Shown piece by piece: positions 35,959-47,499 of a DNA stretch of 64,000 nucleotides. Position 1 is the stretch's first letter. Every line of letters begins with the position of its first letter. The translations under genes and the position numbers were made by a program. The notes under the pieces are model-generated. The model saw nothing but the letters and a program-made list of their open reading frames with translations, did not search any database and had not been told where the DNA came from. Source of the stretch: Phyto melanocephala (Eukaryota; Arthropoda; Insecta; Diptera; Rhinophoridae); the NCBI GenBank assembly GCA_941918925.1, contig OW799234.1, forward strand, positions 107,753,884 through 107,817,883, in the 5' to 3' direction.

Positions 35959-36336
35959 TCACTTATTCATCAGTTGGACTCTTGTACAATCACTGCTTTT
36001 TTTGTTGGGTATTTTTAGGTATTATTTTTATTTGATTTTTTTTAAACAAAATTTTCAGTCAAAAATATTTTATTTGAAACAAATGGATGATTTCTATCAT
36101 GGTACAATAAAACCAGGTAGACTCGTTAGCACAACTGGTCGTCAGCAGTTTGTTTCAAATTTGTGTTTTTTGTATGTTTACATTTGTCCAGCCGCGTCAT
36201 TTGATATAAAATTAAAAACATTGTAGAACAGAGTTAAAAAAACTATTTTTTTTTGCAAAAAAAGTATAAATTTTTAATATTGCCAAAACGGAATAAGTTC
36301 TTTTCTATTTTCATTTATAAATTACAAATACATTTT

Positions 36337-36412
36337 GTCGTTCGTAAGTTATTTTGTTCTATGCGACATATATAAAACCTATACATATACAACACAATAA
36401 TTTACGAACGAC
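36337..36412. repeat. Small foldback, 17-bp arms
   Basis: GTCGTTCGTAAGTTATT (36337-36353) pairs with AATAATTTACGAACGAC (36396-36412); the single mismatch would be a G.U pair in RNA. It lies 175 bp left of the gypsy element. Confidence 0.55.
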
Positions 36413-36587
36413 GATATGTACGTCCAGTTCACAACATATACGATATGTATGTTATAACCAATTAATTGCACTCAATAAAAAAAAAAAAATTAGAGAACAT
36501 TAAGACTTTTCATCGTTGACAAAATTTTCTAACGACGCTGAAATTAACGACAACATGCACTTTTCAACACTGATTAAATTATGTTTG

Positions 36588-36759
36588 TGTTGTGTTTGTA
36601 ATGAAACAACGTAGTACCTTTTTTGTAATTCAATTCATTTTATTAAGCAATTGAATAAAACTAACTTAAGGTTATAATACTTCTTAATTCTCTACCGCTA
36701 ATTCTCTTCGTCTTTCATTTTTCGGTCTCTGACATTCGTATAAAATAGGGATGCCAACA
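36588..36759 (-). repeat. 3' LTR of the gypsy element
   Basis: 172 bp, TGTTGTGTTTGTAATG...GGGATGCCAACA on the plus strand. Differs from the other LTR only by an extra A (AATAAAAC against AATAAAC). Flanked outside by GTTTG. Confidence 0.95.
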
Positions 36760-36768
36760 CCTCCCCCA
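36760..36768 (-). other. Polypurine tract
   Basis: Minus strand reads TGGGGGAGG directly before the 3' LTR, the expected primer position for plus-strand DNA synthesis. It immediately follows the Gag-Pol stop codon TGA (36771-36769), so coding and tract are packed without a spacer. Confidence 0.85.
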
Positions 36769-39700
36769 TCAGAAAACGAAGTCTCTGAACCTTTGGGGGG
36801 GTCTCCGCTCTCTGGCCGGTCTTTGAGTTATTGTTGGTACGTTTCGTTCACTATCTTGATCGAGTGATGTCGGCAGTTGCCGAGGCACTTGCTGCGATGA
36901 ATCGTGACATAAAATGTCCAAAGGTAGCTCTGCGTTTGGCTCTTCAGCATTTAACTGCTTGTGACGCAATCGCATTTGGTTGGCATGAGATCTTGTGATC
37001 CTATCTGAATTATGTAGTACCACACGGTACATTACCTTACCAATTCGTTCTTTGACTATGCCAGTTGACCATTTATACTTGTTATTATTGTAAACCTTGA
37101 CATCAACGGTATCTCCAACTAAAAATTCACGATGTTTCGCGTTGTGATATTCATTGAATTGTTTATTTTGAGACTGCTGACTGTTATTGTATACGCTTTC
37201 CTGATAACCGTTGCTGGGTTTGAGTAAGTCCAAAGGTGTTTTTATTTTATATCCTAGCATGAGGTCGGCTGGGGACTTCTGCATGGGCGTGCGTGGATTT
37301 GGCGTAGTACGGTAAGTGCACAAGAACACTTGGAGCGCATCCCGTAGTCCTCCTTCCCCCTGATTTTTTTGAAGTGATCGTTTAAGGGTATCAACGAACC
37401 TCTCCGCCTGCCCGTTTGACTGCGGGTGATACGGAGCAGTTCGGATGTGGTCTACTCCATTTTCCTCACAAAATAATTTGAATTGGGCTGAAACGAATTG
37501 CGTGCCGTTGTCCGAAACTAAAGTTTGCGGAATACCAAATCTTGCGAAAATAGTTTGTAGTAACTGAATTGTTTTACTTGCTGTTGTTGAAGTTGTTGCG
37601 ACAACTTCTGGCCATTTTGAATATGCGTCAATTACCACTAGGAAATACGTACCTTCGATTGGACCTGCATAATCAACGTGTAAGCGTTTCCATGGTCCTT
37701 CTGGTGGGTTCCATGACTCAAGCAACGTTTTAGGCGGTGATTTGGCAACGCTGGCGCATTTATCACAGTTTTTAACTAACTGTTCGATCTGGGTATCCAT
37801 ACCAGGCCAAAAAACATAGCCTCTTGCGATTGTTTTCATTCGCTGCATCCCTTGATGACCTTTGTGTAGCTGTTGCAATATACGACTTCTGTACTTACGT
37901 GGTATCACTATGCGTTCTCCATACATTAAGCAGTCGTTTAAAACGTAAAGGCCGTCTTTATGTTTATAAAAGGAACGTATGTCGGAGTCAACGATTTGGG
38001 CGGCTGCGGGCCAGCCGGCTTGAACATGCTGTATGATTCCCTGTAACAATGCTGATTGCTGGGTGGCTTTCTGAACCATATTGTGCGTTACTGGCAATTT
38101 GCGCAAGATGTCATCTTGGACTTGACTGATTTCATCTTCTGCTTGAATTGAAGCAATTACAATTTCTTCATCTAGTTTGATATGATTGTTAATTAGACGG
38201 GAAAGTACATCTGCATAGCCGAAATTTGTGGTTGATATATATTCGATGTCGAAATCATACATTTTGAGCGCGAGTGCCCATCTCTGCAGCCGATTGGCTG
38301 TATACACCGGAATGCCCTTCTTAGAGCCGAAAATCGATAAAAGGGGTTTGTGATCGGTTTGTAGAGTGAATCTGTGGCCATATATATATTTGTGGAATTT
38401 GGTTACGGCGAATACTAAGGCAAGCGCTTCTTTTTCTATTTGACTATAGCCCTGTTCAGCTTTTGTCAATGACCTTGAGGCATGGCTGATTGCCTTCATA
38501 TAACTGTCGTCGTACCTGTGGTATATACATGCCCCTATGCCTGCATTTGACGCATCAGCGGCTACGACAATGTCTACGTTTGGGTCAAAATGCGTGAGAA
38601 GCAGATCGGACTTAAGGATCTCTTTGAATTTGTCAAAAGATTTCTGGCACTCTTCCGTCCAGTTCCATTCGGTATCCTTGCGGAGCAGCATATCTAATGG
38701 GCGGCGTAACTCATGCATTTTCCTCACATATTTGCCGTAATAATTGATAGCGCCCAGATATGACTGTAATGTTGCTAAATTGGATGGTGGTGGCATGTTC
38801 GTTATGGCTTCAATTTTTTCTGGGTCGGGACGAATACCGTCTCTATCAATGATTTGACCAAGGTATCGCACAGAACGCATGCCAAATTCACACTTTTCGA
38901 TTTTAAGTGTAAACCCGAAACTTTCGATTCTCTCGAGAACGCGTGTTAGATTTGCGTCGTGGTTTGCCTCGTTAGTGCCCGAGACGATAATGTCATCCAT
39001 GTATGCAGCAACTCCATCTATATCATCGACCATGATTGACATAATTTGTTGAAACGCTCCTGGAGCTGACTTTATGCCTGGAGGTAAACGATTGAACGTG
39101 AAAAGTCCGCGGTGAGTGTTGATAGTAAGTATCTTGCGTGAGTCTTCTTCGACTTCGACTTGCAAGAAAGCATCGGAGAGGTCAATATGGCTGAAAATTT
39201 TTCCTTTCCCGATTTTTGCAAAAATAGATTCCGGTAGAGGCAGCGGAAACTGATTTGGTTGGAGCGCCTCGTTTAAACCTGTCGAGTAATCTGCACAAAT
39301 TCGTACATTACCCTCCTTTTTCTTTATAACAACGATGGGTGCTGCCCAGTCCGAGCATTCGACGGGGGAAATAATTCTTAAATTTTGCAACCTTTGCAAT
39401 TCCTCATCCACTAGCGGTAAAACTGCATATGCAACTGGCCGCTTCGGTTTGAACACGGGTTTAGCGTCAGGCTTGAGGTGAAGCTTGACCTTCGTCTTGA
39501 CGCATAGCCCCAATCTTTCATTAAACAGTTTTTTGAACCGCGATACGACTGGATGAGTTGACATTTGTTCTCTTGTGATAGAGTTACATACGTTCCGCAA
39601 TGGCACGTCCCATAGGTTAAATTTTTCTATGAAATCTATACCCATAAGATTTATGTTGTCGGTCACGTAGCATATGCCGCTTTTAATAACGTTTCCTAAC

Positions 39701-40908
39701 TTCATGTCGCAATTGAATTGCCCGTTTATGTTGAGACGATGCTTGTCTGCATTGTATGCGGTTGAAGTTGGTTTTGATAATTCCGGCTTACCAATATGCT
39801 CCCACAAGGACTTCGATATAATTGTGATGTCCGACCCACTGTCGATCTGTAGAGTAGCATCTACACCGTTTATGCGCAATGTAATGAATTTGCGCTTTGA
39901 TTGCATGCTGCCTATACTATTTACAGAAATTTCATTAACAGAGGCCTTATCACGATTTGGATTTTGAAAGGTACTTATCTTGTTTGGTTGTTTGTTGGGG
40001 AAACAACCACAATAACCTTCCTTGTGTCCGGTTCTTGAGCATTGCTTGCATTTGTGATTTGTGAAACGACAGTCCTTCATGTAGTGCATTCCCCCGCATG
40101 CCCAACATGGTGTGCGTGGGGTGTTAGATGAATTGTCAGGCAATTTATTATTTACTGCTTGTCTTCGTCGCGAGTTTGTTGGCATATTTTTGCCTTGTCG
40201 CTGTTTAACGAAATTTACAGCTATCTTTGATCCACTGGGCCTTTCAATTAAATTTGCATCTGACTTTAAATTTAATACTAATTGACATTCTGCAATAAGT
40301 TTGTCAATTCCATTGAGCGTGCCATCATTTAATTTGGACAATAAACGCGTGCGGATTTCCTTATCACGCGACGATCTCAACCCAAGTATGAAAATCAAGC
40401 TTTTGAACTCATCTGCTGATATTCTCGACAGTTCAAACCCTTCACAAAATTTGTTTACTTTGCTACCATATGTGGTAAAATCTTCTATGTCGCTTTTCTC
40501 TAGCTGCAGGCATTCGTACCGACGATGAAACAACGATTTTTTTGGTCCGAACAATTCAATAAGTTTTTTGACTGTTTCAGTGAAAGTGTAATCCGACGTA
40601 GTCTTCGGCAAAATCAAGTTAGAGTACTTCTCGTAGTTTGATGTATGAATTTTACGCAGAAGGAGCCTTACTTTGGCGGAATCGTCAAGATGTTTGCCAT
40701 CTTCCTTGAAAAGCTGCTCGTACCTGTTGTACCATGATTCAAAAAATACCCCAGACTCTGCATCGTAGCAAAATTCAGATATCTGGGCTGAGAGATCGAA
40801 TGCGTTTGAGGTTATGTTCTTTCCCTCGTTTTTGTGCAAAAGCTGCTGAAGTATTGCATCATGATTTTGCAAAAGTCTGGTTAACGTTTCGAGACATTTG
40901 TCTGTCAT
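36769..40908 (-). CDS. Gag-Pol polyprotein of Ty3/gypsy element
   Basis: A single 1379-aa frame, no frameshift between gag and pol. Gag fills residues 1 to about 300 and ends with two zinc knuckles, CX2CX3HX4C (268-280) and CX2CX4HX4C (287-300). Protease: DSGSD at 356-360. Reverse transcriptase: AAYMDDI with the catalytic YMDD at 636-639. RNase H: D785, E825, D852, D900. Integrase: zinc-binding H1015, H1018, C1048, C1051, then D1079, D1133 and E1169 with 35 residues between the last two (DD35E). Gene order PR-RT-RH-IN is that of Ty3/gypsy, not copia. All catalytic residues I can place are present, so the protein could be functional. The C terminus is hydrophilic and lacks a chromodomain. G+C content is well above the surroundings. 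Confidence 0.95.
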   Translation of the reverse strand: MTDKCLETLTRLLQNHDAILQQLLHKNEGKNITSNAFDLSAQISEFCYDAESGVFFESWYNRYEQLFKEDGKHLDDSAKVRLLLRKIHTSNYEKYSNLILPKTTSDYTFTETVKKLIELFGPKKSLFHRRYECLQLEKSDIEDFTTYGSKVNKFCEGFELSRISADEFKSLIFILGLRSSRDKEIRTRLLSKLNDGTLNGIDKLIAECQLVLNLKSDANLIERPSGSKIAVNFVKQRQGKNMPTNSRRRQAVNNKLPDNSSNTPRTPCWACGGMHYMKDCRFTNHKCKQCSRTGHKEGYCGCFPNKQPNKISTFQNPNRDKASVNEISVNSIGSMQSKRKFITLRINGVDATLQIDSGSDITIISKSLWEHIGKPELSKPTSTAYNADKHRLNINGQFNCDMKLGNVIKSGICYVTDNINLMGIDFIEKFNLWDVPLRNVCNSITREQMSTHPVVSRFKKLFNERLGLCVKTKVKLHLKPDAKPVFKPKRPVAYAVLPLVDEELQRLQNLRIISPVECSDWAAPIVVIKKKEGNVRICADYSTGLNEALQPNQFPLPLPESIFAKIGKGKIFSHIDLSDAFLQVEVEEDSRKILTINTHRGLFTFNRLPPGIKSAPGAFQQIMSIMVDDIDGVAAYMDDIIVSGTNEANHDANLTRVLERIESFGFTLKIEKCEFGMRSVRYLGQIIDRDGIRPDPEKIEAITNMPPPSNLATLQSYLGAINYYGKYVRKMHELRRPLDMLLRKDTEWNWTEECQKSFDKFKEILKSDLLLTHFDPNVDIVVAADASNAGIGACIYHRYDDSYMKAISHASRSLTKAEQGYSQIEKEALALVFAVTKFHKYIYGHRFTLQTDHKPLLSIFGSKKGIPVYTANRLQRWALALKMYDFDIEYISTTNFGYADVLSRLINNHIKLDEEIVIASIQAEDEISQVQDDILRKLPVTHNMVQKATQQSALLQGIIQHVQAGWPAAAQIVDSDIRSFYKHKDGLYVLNDCLMYGERIVIPRKYRSRILQQLHKGHQGMQRMKTIARGYVFWPGMDTQIEQLVKNCDKCASVAKSPPKTLLESWNPPEGPWKRLHVDYAGPIEGTYFLVVIDAYSKWPEVVATTSTTASKTIQLLQTIFARFGIPQTLVSDNGTQFVSAQFKLFCEENGVDHIRTAPYHPQSNGQAERFVDTLKRSLQKNQGEGGLRDALQVFLCTYRTTPNPRTPMQKSPADLMLGYKIKTPLDLLKPSNGYQESVYNNSQQSQNKQFNEYHNAKHREFLVGDTVDVKVYNNNKYKWSTGIVKERIGKVMYRVVLHNSDRITRSHANQMRLRHKQLNAEEPNAELPLDILCHDSSQQVPRQLPTSLDQDSERNVPTITQRPARERRPPQRFRDFVF

Positions 40909-41059
40909 GTCGAGAGAAAAAAAAATTATCGTCCCGAAATTCCAAAAGGTTTATGAACAAATTTTTCTTGAAAAAGAGACGGTGTTTGTAATTAAGATAA
41001 CACGTGGGGTAAAATTCACAATTGTTTGTGTATGTGAATGCTTTAATTTAATTTGCAAA

Positions 41060-41072
41060 ATCCTCGTCGCCA
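41060..41072 (-). other. Primer binding site matching tRNA-Ser(GCT)
   Basis: Plus strand ATCCTCGTCGCCA, 6 bp inside the 5' LTR, equals the last ten bases of tRNA-Ser(GCT) as I recall it plus the added CCA. Read on the minus strand it starts TGGCGACGAGG, directly after the LTR and spacer. Confidence 0.8.
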
Positions 41073-41078
41073 CAAATA

Positions 41079-41249
41079 TGTTGTGTTTGTAATGAAACAA
41101 CGTAGTACCTTTTTTGTAATTCAATTCATTTTATTAAGCAATTGAATAAACTAACTTAAGGTTATAATACTTCTTAATTCTCTACCGCTAATTCTCTTCG
41201 TCTTTCATTTTTCGGTCTCTGACATTCGTATAAAATAGGGATGCCAACA
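41079..41249 (-). repeat. 5' LTR of the gypsy element
   Basis: 171 bp, same sequence as the 3' LTR apart from one A. On the minus strand it precedes the primer site and Gag-Pol, and should hold the promoter. Flanked outside by GTTTG. Confidence 0.95.
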
Positions 41250-41254
41250 GTTTG

Positions 41255-42529
41255 AGTTGTAATGAAATATGAATTATTGAATAATATTTTAAGAACTTGT
41301 GAGCGGAAATAAGATAATTAATTTTTTAACACAAACGAACTTTAAGGAGTAAAATAAAATCGCATAAAATAGATACAAACAATAACATAATAGAATCTAT
41401 ATAAAATTTAAGAATTTTTTTTTGATAAGAAGTTAAAAATGTTCTCTAGTTTGTTCTCTAGTTGTTTATACTTGTGATTTATATAATCAAATAATTTACC
41501 TAAAAATTGACTATTTAGCATTCATTTTCATCTAATAAACCTGAAACAGCGAAACAGCTTTTCGGCAGGCATATAGAATTTTTTTAATACGACAGATCCA
41601 ATATTAAGAGAAAGGTAAATGTGATCTATGAATAATTATTAATTTATGTTACTTATTTTTTTTTGTACATACTATTTATAAAGACATTTTCATAAGTGAA
41701 ACAAAGCAGCTCGATAGTAAGCAAAAGTATTTTATTTTATATAAGGTAAAGTTTAAAACTGAGACTTTTTCAATGGAGGCTGGGTAACTACGTAGATTGA
41801 AATCAATTTTGACTAACTGATTTGCATTAAAATATACATAAGTATAATGAAAAATATGTATCAAATGAATATGCATTCATTCAAAACATCTAATATATTA
41901 ACTTATATATTTTTTTATTTAATAAGTTTATTGAAAAATAATTTTTTTATATATTGAACTTACTTTATAAAAATAATTAAATAAAAAAAATTTTGTGCAA
42001 GGAAAACATTAAATAAAGATATTTTTATTTTTTCAAAGTAAAATTAATATAAAAAGCCTATAGAAAATAAGGACTAGCTACAGAGGCTTTCACCTCTTTT
42101 ATATAAAAATTATTATTTATAATTGTAGAGAAATAGATAAATAAAGAAAGAAGGACAAGTCTATTGTATTGCACATCACTGTATGTATTGCACATCACTG
42201 TATGTATAGTATATACATAGATATATGTATATACATATGTATAAATATACTTATTTTATTTTGTATAATTTTTTAAGTTAAAATTAGCTTCTCCCTTTTT
42301 GTATGAATATAGATATCATTCTTAATAAGACAATAGTCAATATTTTTTAATAAAATGGAAATAAAATCTTAAACTCAATCTAAATAAATTTATTAAAAAT
42401 ATTATTTACCTTAATCGTAATCTAAAAAATTTTACTTTTATTAATAATAAAATTTTATATTAAGGTTTCATAAGACAAAATATACAAATATTGATCAAAT
42501 TTAAAATTTTTAACAAACAAGATATACAT
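41255..42529. other. Gene-free flank 3' of calcineurin A
   Basis: A+T-rich, no credible gene. GTATTGCACATCACTGTAT is repeated in tandem near 42165-42205. It may include part of a long calcineurin A 3' untranslated region, but no poly(A) site could be fixed. Confidence 0.35.
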
Positions 42530-42725
42530 CAAGGCGCTTTTATTCATCAGGTAGTCTTGTTTCGTTTTTTCTTCACTTATTTTCAATTTCAGCTGTCAAA
42601 GCCTATAGAAAAAAACAATTTTCTCTCCTCTCTCATTTATTTCAAATGTTAAACTTAATATATAAAAAATATGAACAAAAAAATTCTCTCCGAAGTGCAA
42701 TTACCTGATGAATTTATATGCCTTG
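42530..42725 (+). mobile_element. hAT-like MITE, copy 8
   Basis: 196 bp, CAAGGCGCTTTTATTCATCA ... GATGAATTTATATGCCTTG, with a perfect 8-bp target duplication ATATACAT (42522-42529 and 42726-42733). Confidence 0.88.
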
Positions 42726-42968
42726 ATATACATATGCTATAGTTGTCATAACAAATATAAACCTTTCTATATTAAAAAATTTCGAACTTTTAGTTTTTAA
42801 ATTGTAATTTTAGGAAAACATGAAATTGTTTAAACGAATATATTATACGTATAATTTCTGTTAAAGCTTTATCAAATTTAATATAAATATATGTAGGTTA
42901 ACTGCATTATTTATAAGAGTTATTAAAGGTTTATAAAGGATTTATAATTGATTTTTTATTGAAATTTA

Positions 42969-43085
42969 GGGCCGTATTTATAAAAAATATTTTAGGTTTA
43001 TTGAAGGCTTATTTGACAAATTTCTCTACAACATCTGTCAAATAAGCCTTTAATAAACCTAAAATATTTTTTATGAATATGGCCC
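42969..43085. mobile_element. 117-bp foldback hairpin MITE
   Basis: Two 50-bp arms (42969-43018 and 43036-43085) around a 17-nt loop. Ends GGGCC...GGCCC, flanked by TTA on both sides (42966-42968, 43086-43088), as in PIF/Harbinger-type target duplications. The arms differ at only three positions, and each would be a G.U pair in the transcript, so the RNA hairpin is fully paired. About 740 bp 3' of the calcineurin A stop codon, so it may be transcribed within its 3' untranslated region. Confidence 0.82.
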
Positions 43086-43826
43086 TTAATTTATAAACGT
43101 TTTAAAAGTCTTAGAAAATTTTTATCAATTTATTTTGTGTTAAAAAAAAAACAAATCTTATAACATTTGTCCGTATGTACTTTATAAAGCCTTATTATGG
43201 TCAGTAAAAATTATAATAAAATAGTTACAAAAATTATTTGTAAATAATGGAGAGTTTTAAAAATAACATACATAATTTCTTTAATATAATTGTCGCACTG
43301 TTTTTAACTGCTATAACAAGTATAATCAAAATATGTATTTTATATACTCTGAGTTTAAATTTTAAAGTTTAATTTTTATTCGGGGACATTTTTTTTAGCT
43401 CAGATTAAAAAAAATAATAATTATATTCTTACTCATACAATAATTAAAAGGACTATATAATAAATAAGGAAAATTATATATTAAAAATGTTAGTTTTATA
43501 GTTTTAAAATAATGATTTTTGTTTTCCCGACCAATGTTAGAATTAAAAAAGAAAAACTAAACTTAAAAAGGTGATATTAAATATATCTATGGAACCTTTT
43601 TTAGTATAGAAAGTATAAAAGTATAATTGTAGGAAAATCACGTACAGGTTTTGTGTACTTTGTAGGAGTATCAATGTAATTAAATTATTAGATATTTTGA
43701 AAAGAAAATTTTTTTTTTCACCGATAAGTGTAATGATATTGTTGTTGCTGTTAATGTTTAGTTTTATGTGTTTGTGTTTTACATACTATATGTTGTATGT
43801 TGTATATTGCTTAATGACCTATTAAT

Positions 43827-45509
43827 TTACCCACTATGAGTGACATTGTTAGTACTACCTGAAGTTTTGTTTCCATTGCCGCCAGCTGCAGAATTTTGAT
43901 GATGATCTTCGGTCGTAGGCGTTGGTGGTTGATCACGTCTGGGCGGCATACGTTCGTTGACAGCATCAAGACCCTTAGCTTCAGCAAATGAGGTTATTTT
44001 ATGATTGGGAGAAAAGCCTTGCATAGCATTCTTTAATGACTGCTTGCCACCTGAAAGAGCGCCTAAGGGCAGTGCCCCGGTTGGTGTTAGACCCTTAAGT
44101 TGTAACACTGATTCGGATTCTTCTCTTAGCACGGAGAAGACACGAGCCATTTTACCAATAGCTCGAATTTTGTTGCGTATAACTTCTTTTCTTAGGGCAG
44201 CCTCGTCGTCAGACAAAGGTTCTTCGCTTTCTTCGGTCATTAGCTCATCGTCAGAGCAGATGTTGAGTACATTGACCAACATTTCAGTAACTTTTTCGCC
44301 CACAAATGGTAACGACCAGGTAAATACGTCCATAAAATTGGGAAGCCAATAGGGATGGGGCGAACAATTAAACTGGCGTATATTCATGACATTGTTTTCG
44401 TATTTCAAAACAGCCGCCTTATTGTTGTACACATCTAAATAATTGGGTGCTGAAAAGATGGTGATGAGCGAAGGAAAACCGGTGGTTTGACTTTTACGGT
44501 ACATGCGATAGCCAGCATCCTGGGCCTCGTGGGCGCGTATTATTGATAGTAGATTGTTGTTTTGCAGGAAGTCACAACATGCCGCGTAGCTGTAAAAGTA
44601 AGAGCAACCACGTACTGAGTTGTGTGTATAGAAATCTGAATTCTTCTCATTGCCAAAGTCTTCCAAGGGATCAGACCAAAGCAAATCGCACATGGGTCCA
44701 AAAGCTGGAGGCTCTTTGAAGCGATCCAGTCGCCTTATATCGTCAAGTTCGTGTATTTCGGGTGACAGTCCTCCATGAACACACAAGAACTGTTGGTTCA
44801 TTAGTGCTGCTAATGGCAAACAGTCAAAAGCCTCCATACAGGCATCGTAAACACGTTCCGAGTACTTAATCTTACACTCCTGTTTAAATGTAAAGTATTC
44901 AGTCAGATGGCGGCACTCATGATTACCCCTTAAAAGAAATAGAGTGTTGGGGTATGTAATCTTCAAGGACCACAAGTATAGAACACACTCAATACTAAAA
45001 TAGCCTCGATCAACATAATCTCCCAAAAATAGGTACTTAGTAGTGGCTGGTGAGCCACCAACCTCGAAAAGTTTCATTAAATCATAGAACTGGCCATGAA
45101 TATCGCCGCACACTGTCACCGGTGCCTCTATATCGATCATTGTCTTTTCCTGGCGCAGTAACGCGGCACCCTCCTGAATAATGCGCAAGGCAGGTGGTTC
45201 TTCTATGCGACCTTCAAGAATAAAATGTTGCTTAAGTAGTTCGTGATTAGGTTTACCCGATCGAGGATCTGAAAACACTTCAGACATGGTAAGCTTATGG
45301 CTTGGAGGAAATGGCACACTATCAACAACACGATCCGTGGTATTTACTGCTGGTCTTAGACTACTGCGAGTGGGACTGTCCTGATTTGATTGGCTGCCAC
45401 CAGCCGATGAAATTTGCTCGGCACTGGCAGATGTTGAAGACGTAGCACCAGAAGCTACTGTAGTTTGTTGATTGCCGCCAGCGGCTGTTGCTTGACTGTT
45501 CGAAGACAT
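43827..45509 (-). CDS. CanA: Calcineurin A (PP2B catalytic subunit)
   Basis: A single uninterrupted 560-aa frame. Ca2+/calmodulin-dependent Ser/Thr phosphatase. Metal and catalytic motifs: GDIHGQ (135-140), GDYVDRG (163-169), GNHE (195-198), HGG (245-247) and H327 in RAHEAQ; the SAPNY loop is at 353-357. After the catalytic domain come the calcineurin B-binding helix (about 391-420), the calmodulin-binding segment (about 440-462, [18 protein letters not shown]) and the autoinhibitory stretch ending [14 protein letters not shown] (513-526). Residues 1-60 are a Ser/Gln/Ala-rich leader and the C terminus is a His/Asn/Gly-rich tail. All regulatory parts are present, so this is a full subunit. In Drosophila the related genes are CanA-14F and Pp2B-14D; I cannot tell which is the orthologue. 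The start Met precedes the conserved body and follows upstream stops. Divergent to Arp2. Confidence 0.96.
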   Translation of the reverse strand: MSSNSQATAAGGNQQTTVASGATSSTSASAEQISSAGGSQSNQDSPTRSSLRPAVNTTDRVVDSVPFPPSHKLTMSEVFSDPRSGKPNHELLKQHFILEGRIEEPPALRIIQEGAALLRQEKTMIDIEAPVTVCGDIHGQFYDLMKLFEVGGSPATTKYLFLGDYVDRGYFSIECVLYLWSLKITYPNTLFLLRGNHECRHLTEYFTFKQECKIKYSERVYDACMEAFDCLPLAALMNQQFLCVHGGLSPEIHELDDIRRLDRFKEPPAFGPMCDLLWSDPLEDFGNEKNSDFYTHNSVRGCSYFYSYAACCDFLQNNNLLSIIRAHEAQDAGYRMYRKSQTTGFPSLITIFSAPNYLDVYNNKAAVLKYENNVMNIRQFNCSPHPYWLPNFMDVFTWSLPFVGEKVTEMLVNVLNICSDDELMTEESEEPLSDDEAALRKEVIRNKIRAIGKMARVFSVLREESESVLQLKGLTPTGALPLGALSGGKQSLKNAMQGFSPNHKITSFAEAKGLDAVNERMPPRRDQPPTPTTEDHHQNSAAGGNGNKTSGSTNNVTHSG

Positions 45510-46570
45510 TTCTGATGATTTTTTTCTTTGCGTTTCTTCCTTTTAATCTCTTCAACAGCACAATAACAAATATTCAACAACTTTAAATTACACACCTCCT
45601 TATTTTTTGTTCTTCTTAAATTCTCCTTTTTACTCCACCTTTCACTTCTCTTTCATATAAATTCTTGTTCGCTCTTTTTCTAATACTCTCACCTTACCTT
45701 CTTTATTCTTTTTTTCAACTACAGCCTGTGTGTATGTGTATACGTTTTATGATATTTATTTTTTATCTATTTACAAATTCAGAATTTTTCAAATTTTTTT
45801 GTGGTTAATCCAATTAATCAACACTTCATATTTCTTTCAAAACTTTTTACTAAAATCCAATTAGAAATATTTTTTTTATTCTCTGCAAATCTTTTTATAC
45901 TTGTATTCTTAATCTCTTTTGCAGACTTTTTTTTACAAGTTTGTGAAAAAAATTTCACTTTTCTAGGTATAATAATTTTTTGTTTTTAATTTAATCCCTA
46001 ATCATGTCGTTGTTATTCACCACATTTCTACTACAGCAATTCCTTACAACACTTCAAATTAATATTTTTAATAATGTTTTAGGAAAAGTATACAATTTTT
46101 TGCAATAAATCGACAAAAACTTTATTTTCCTGTAATGCTGAACTTCGTTCCAGTGTTGCATTCAGAACACAAAGTCTGTTAAAAATATATATAAACGTGT
46201 TTTTGTTTTGGTCTGCGGCGGTAACAAATATAGTTTTATGTTAATATTGAATTACCAATTTTGGAAAGGGCACATCTCGAATATTTTCACAAATTTACTT
46301 CTTTCATATATATCTATCCTATATTGAAGAAAAAAATAAAAAATAGGATATATATGTATATTATGTTAAGGCATTTTTTTCATTGACAGGAAATAAATTT
46401 ACATATTAATTTATAGGGTGACTTGATTCAAACATAAAAAGTTGAACAAAAATATTCTTTCTTAACTGCGAATAACTAACAAATATTTATTTTTTATACA
46501 TAATAAATTCAGGGTTCTCTGCATTGTAATATAAATGTGTATATTAATTGGCCTAGAGTGGTTTTTCTAT
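45510..46570 (-). promoter_or_regulatory. Calcineurin A 5' flank
   Basis: Pyrimidine-rich on the plus strand, no coding region. It should contain the 5' untranslated region and possibly the promoter of calcineurin A, but no TATA box or initiator could be fixed. Confidence 0.35.
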
Positions 46571-47496
46571 CCGCCACAAAAAAATGGTCATTTTGTCATT
46601 CCGTTTGTAGCACATCGAAATATCCATTTTAGACCCCATAAAGTATATGTATTCTGAATCAGGGTTTGATTTGATGACGATATAGTTATGTCCGTCTGTT
46701 GAAAGCACGATATTGTGACATTTCTATTACATAAAAATTTTTTCTTCAAGGTTTTTTTAACTTTACATTTAAAAATATTAAAATTAAAAAAAACTTTTCT
46801 TTTCTATAAAGAAAGAATTAAAATTTTTTCAAGGAAGTGGTCAAAGAACTCAAAATATTGTATATTTGTTAAATGCCCTTTTAACTATTCATCCAACAAC
46901 GATATAAAGTGAACAAATGTTTTCTGTAACAGGGCAATTTGTTAATAATATCAAAAATAGACTTTCTGACCAGTCAATAAACGCTTTGATCATATTTAAA
47001 AAATTTTTTCAATTCGTTAAAAATTTTTACGTTATATTTTTTTAATTATACATTGTATTTATGTACATGTTTTTGAAATTGAATTCTAATGATTTTCTTT
47101 TTGATCTAATAGCTGAAATATCTGTATTATTGTTTGTTGTGCTCATATTTAATCTCGTATCTAAAGAACAATACTTTTTTAAATAAAAAATATTTTTCCT
47201 CAATTTATTTATATTTAAAATTCAAGTTTCTTTATTAATTTTTATAGGTTTAAAATGTTTCTTTTAAATTAAATATAAACTATTTTATGCTTTTTAAGAA
47301 AAAGTTTTCTATAAATTAAAAACAAATTTACTTTTTATTTGTTTTGCTGTGGGATCCCGGGAAATTACAAAATAAATCTCGCATTCCCGGAAATGAAAAA
47401 ATAATGCGGGTAAAAAAACCCTAGCTATAAAAGTACGAAAACTTGGTGGTGGGTATAAAAAATTCGGCACAGCCGAATATAGTGCATTTACTTGCT
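46571..47496 (+). mobile_element. DINE-like element, family B, MITE-free copy
   Basis: Begins near CATTTTGTCATTCCGTTTGT, has GACCCCATAAAGTATATGTA and GTCCGTCTGTTGAAAGCACG, and ends AATTCGGCACAGCCGAATAT...TTACTTG. Bases about 46790-47440 are closely similar to 52560-53390. Here the site GCTTTTTAA near 47299 is uninterrupted, whereas the other copy has a MITE there. A TTCCCGGAA site lies at 47384-47392. Confidence 0.75.
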
Positions 47497-47499
47497 TAT

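Larger units (their letters stand above)
36588..41249 (-). mobile_element. Complete Ty3/gypsy LTR retrotransposon, mag-like
   Basis: 4662-bp element, coding strand minus. The two LTRs (172 and 171 bp) start TGTTG and end CAACA and differ by one A in an A run. GTTTG flanks both sides (36583-36587 and 41250-41254), a 5-bp target duplication. It has a tRNA-Ser type primer site, a polypurine tract and one uninterrupted Gag-Pol frame. Short LTRs, a tRNA-Ser primer and a fused Gag-Pol fit the mag lineage (family knowledge). No envelope frame. LTR identity and the open frame imply a recent insertion. It lies 3' of calcineurin A, in the same orientation. Confidence 0.95.

Noticed and set aside
35940..36180. 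Possible MITE with TTATTCATCAG on the left and CATGGTACAATAAAACCAGG on the right
   Set aside because: The two ends resemble different MITE families and do not form an inverted repeat; at best overlapping decayed fragments.
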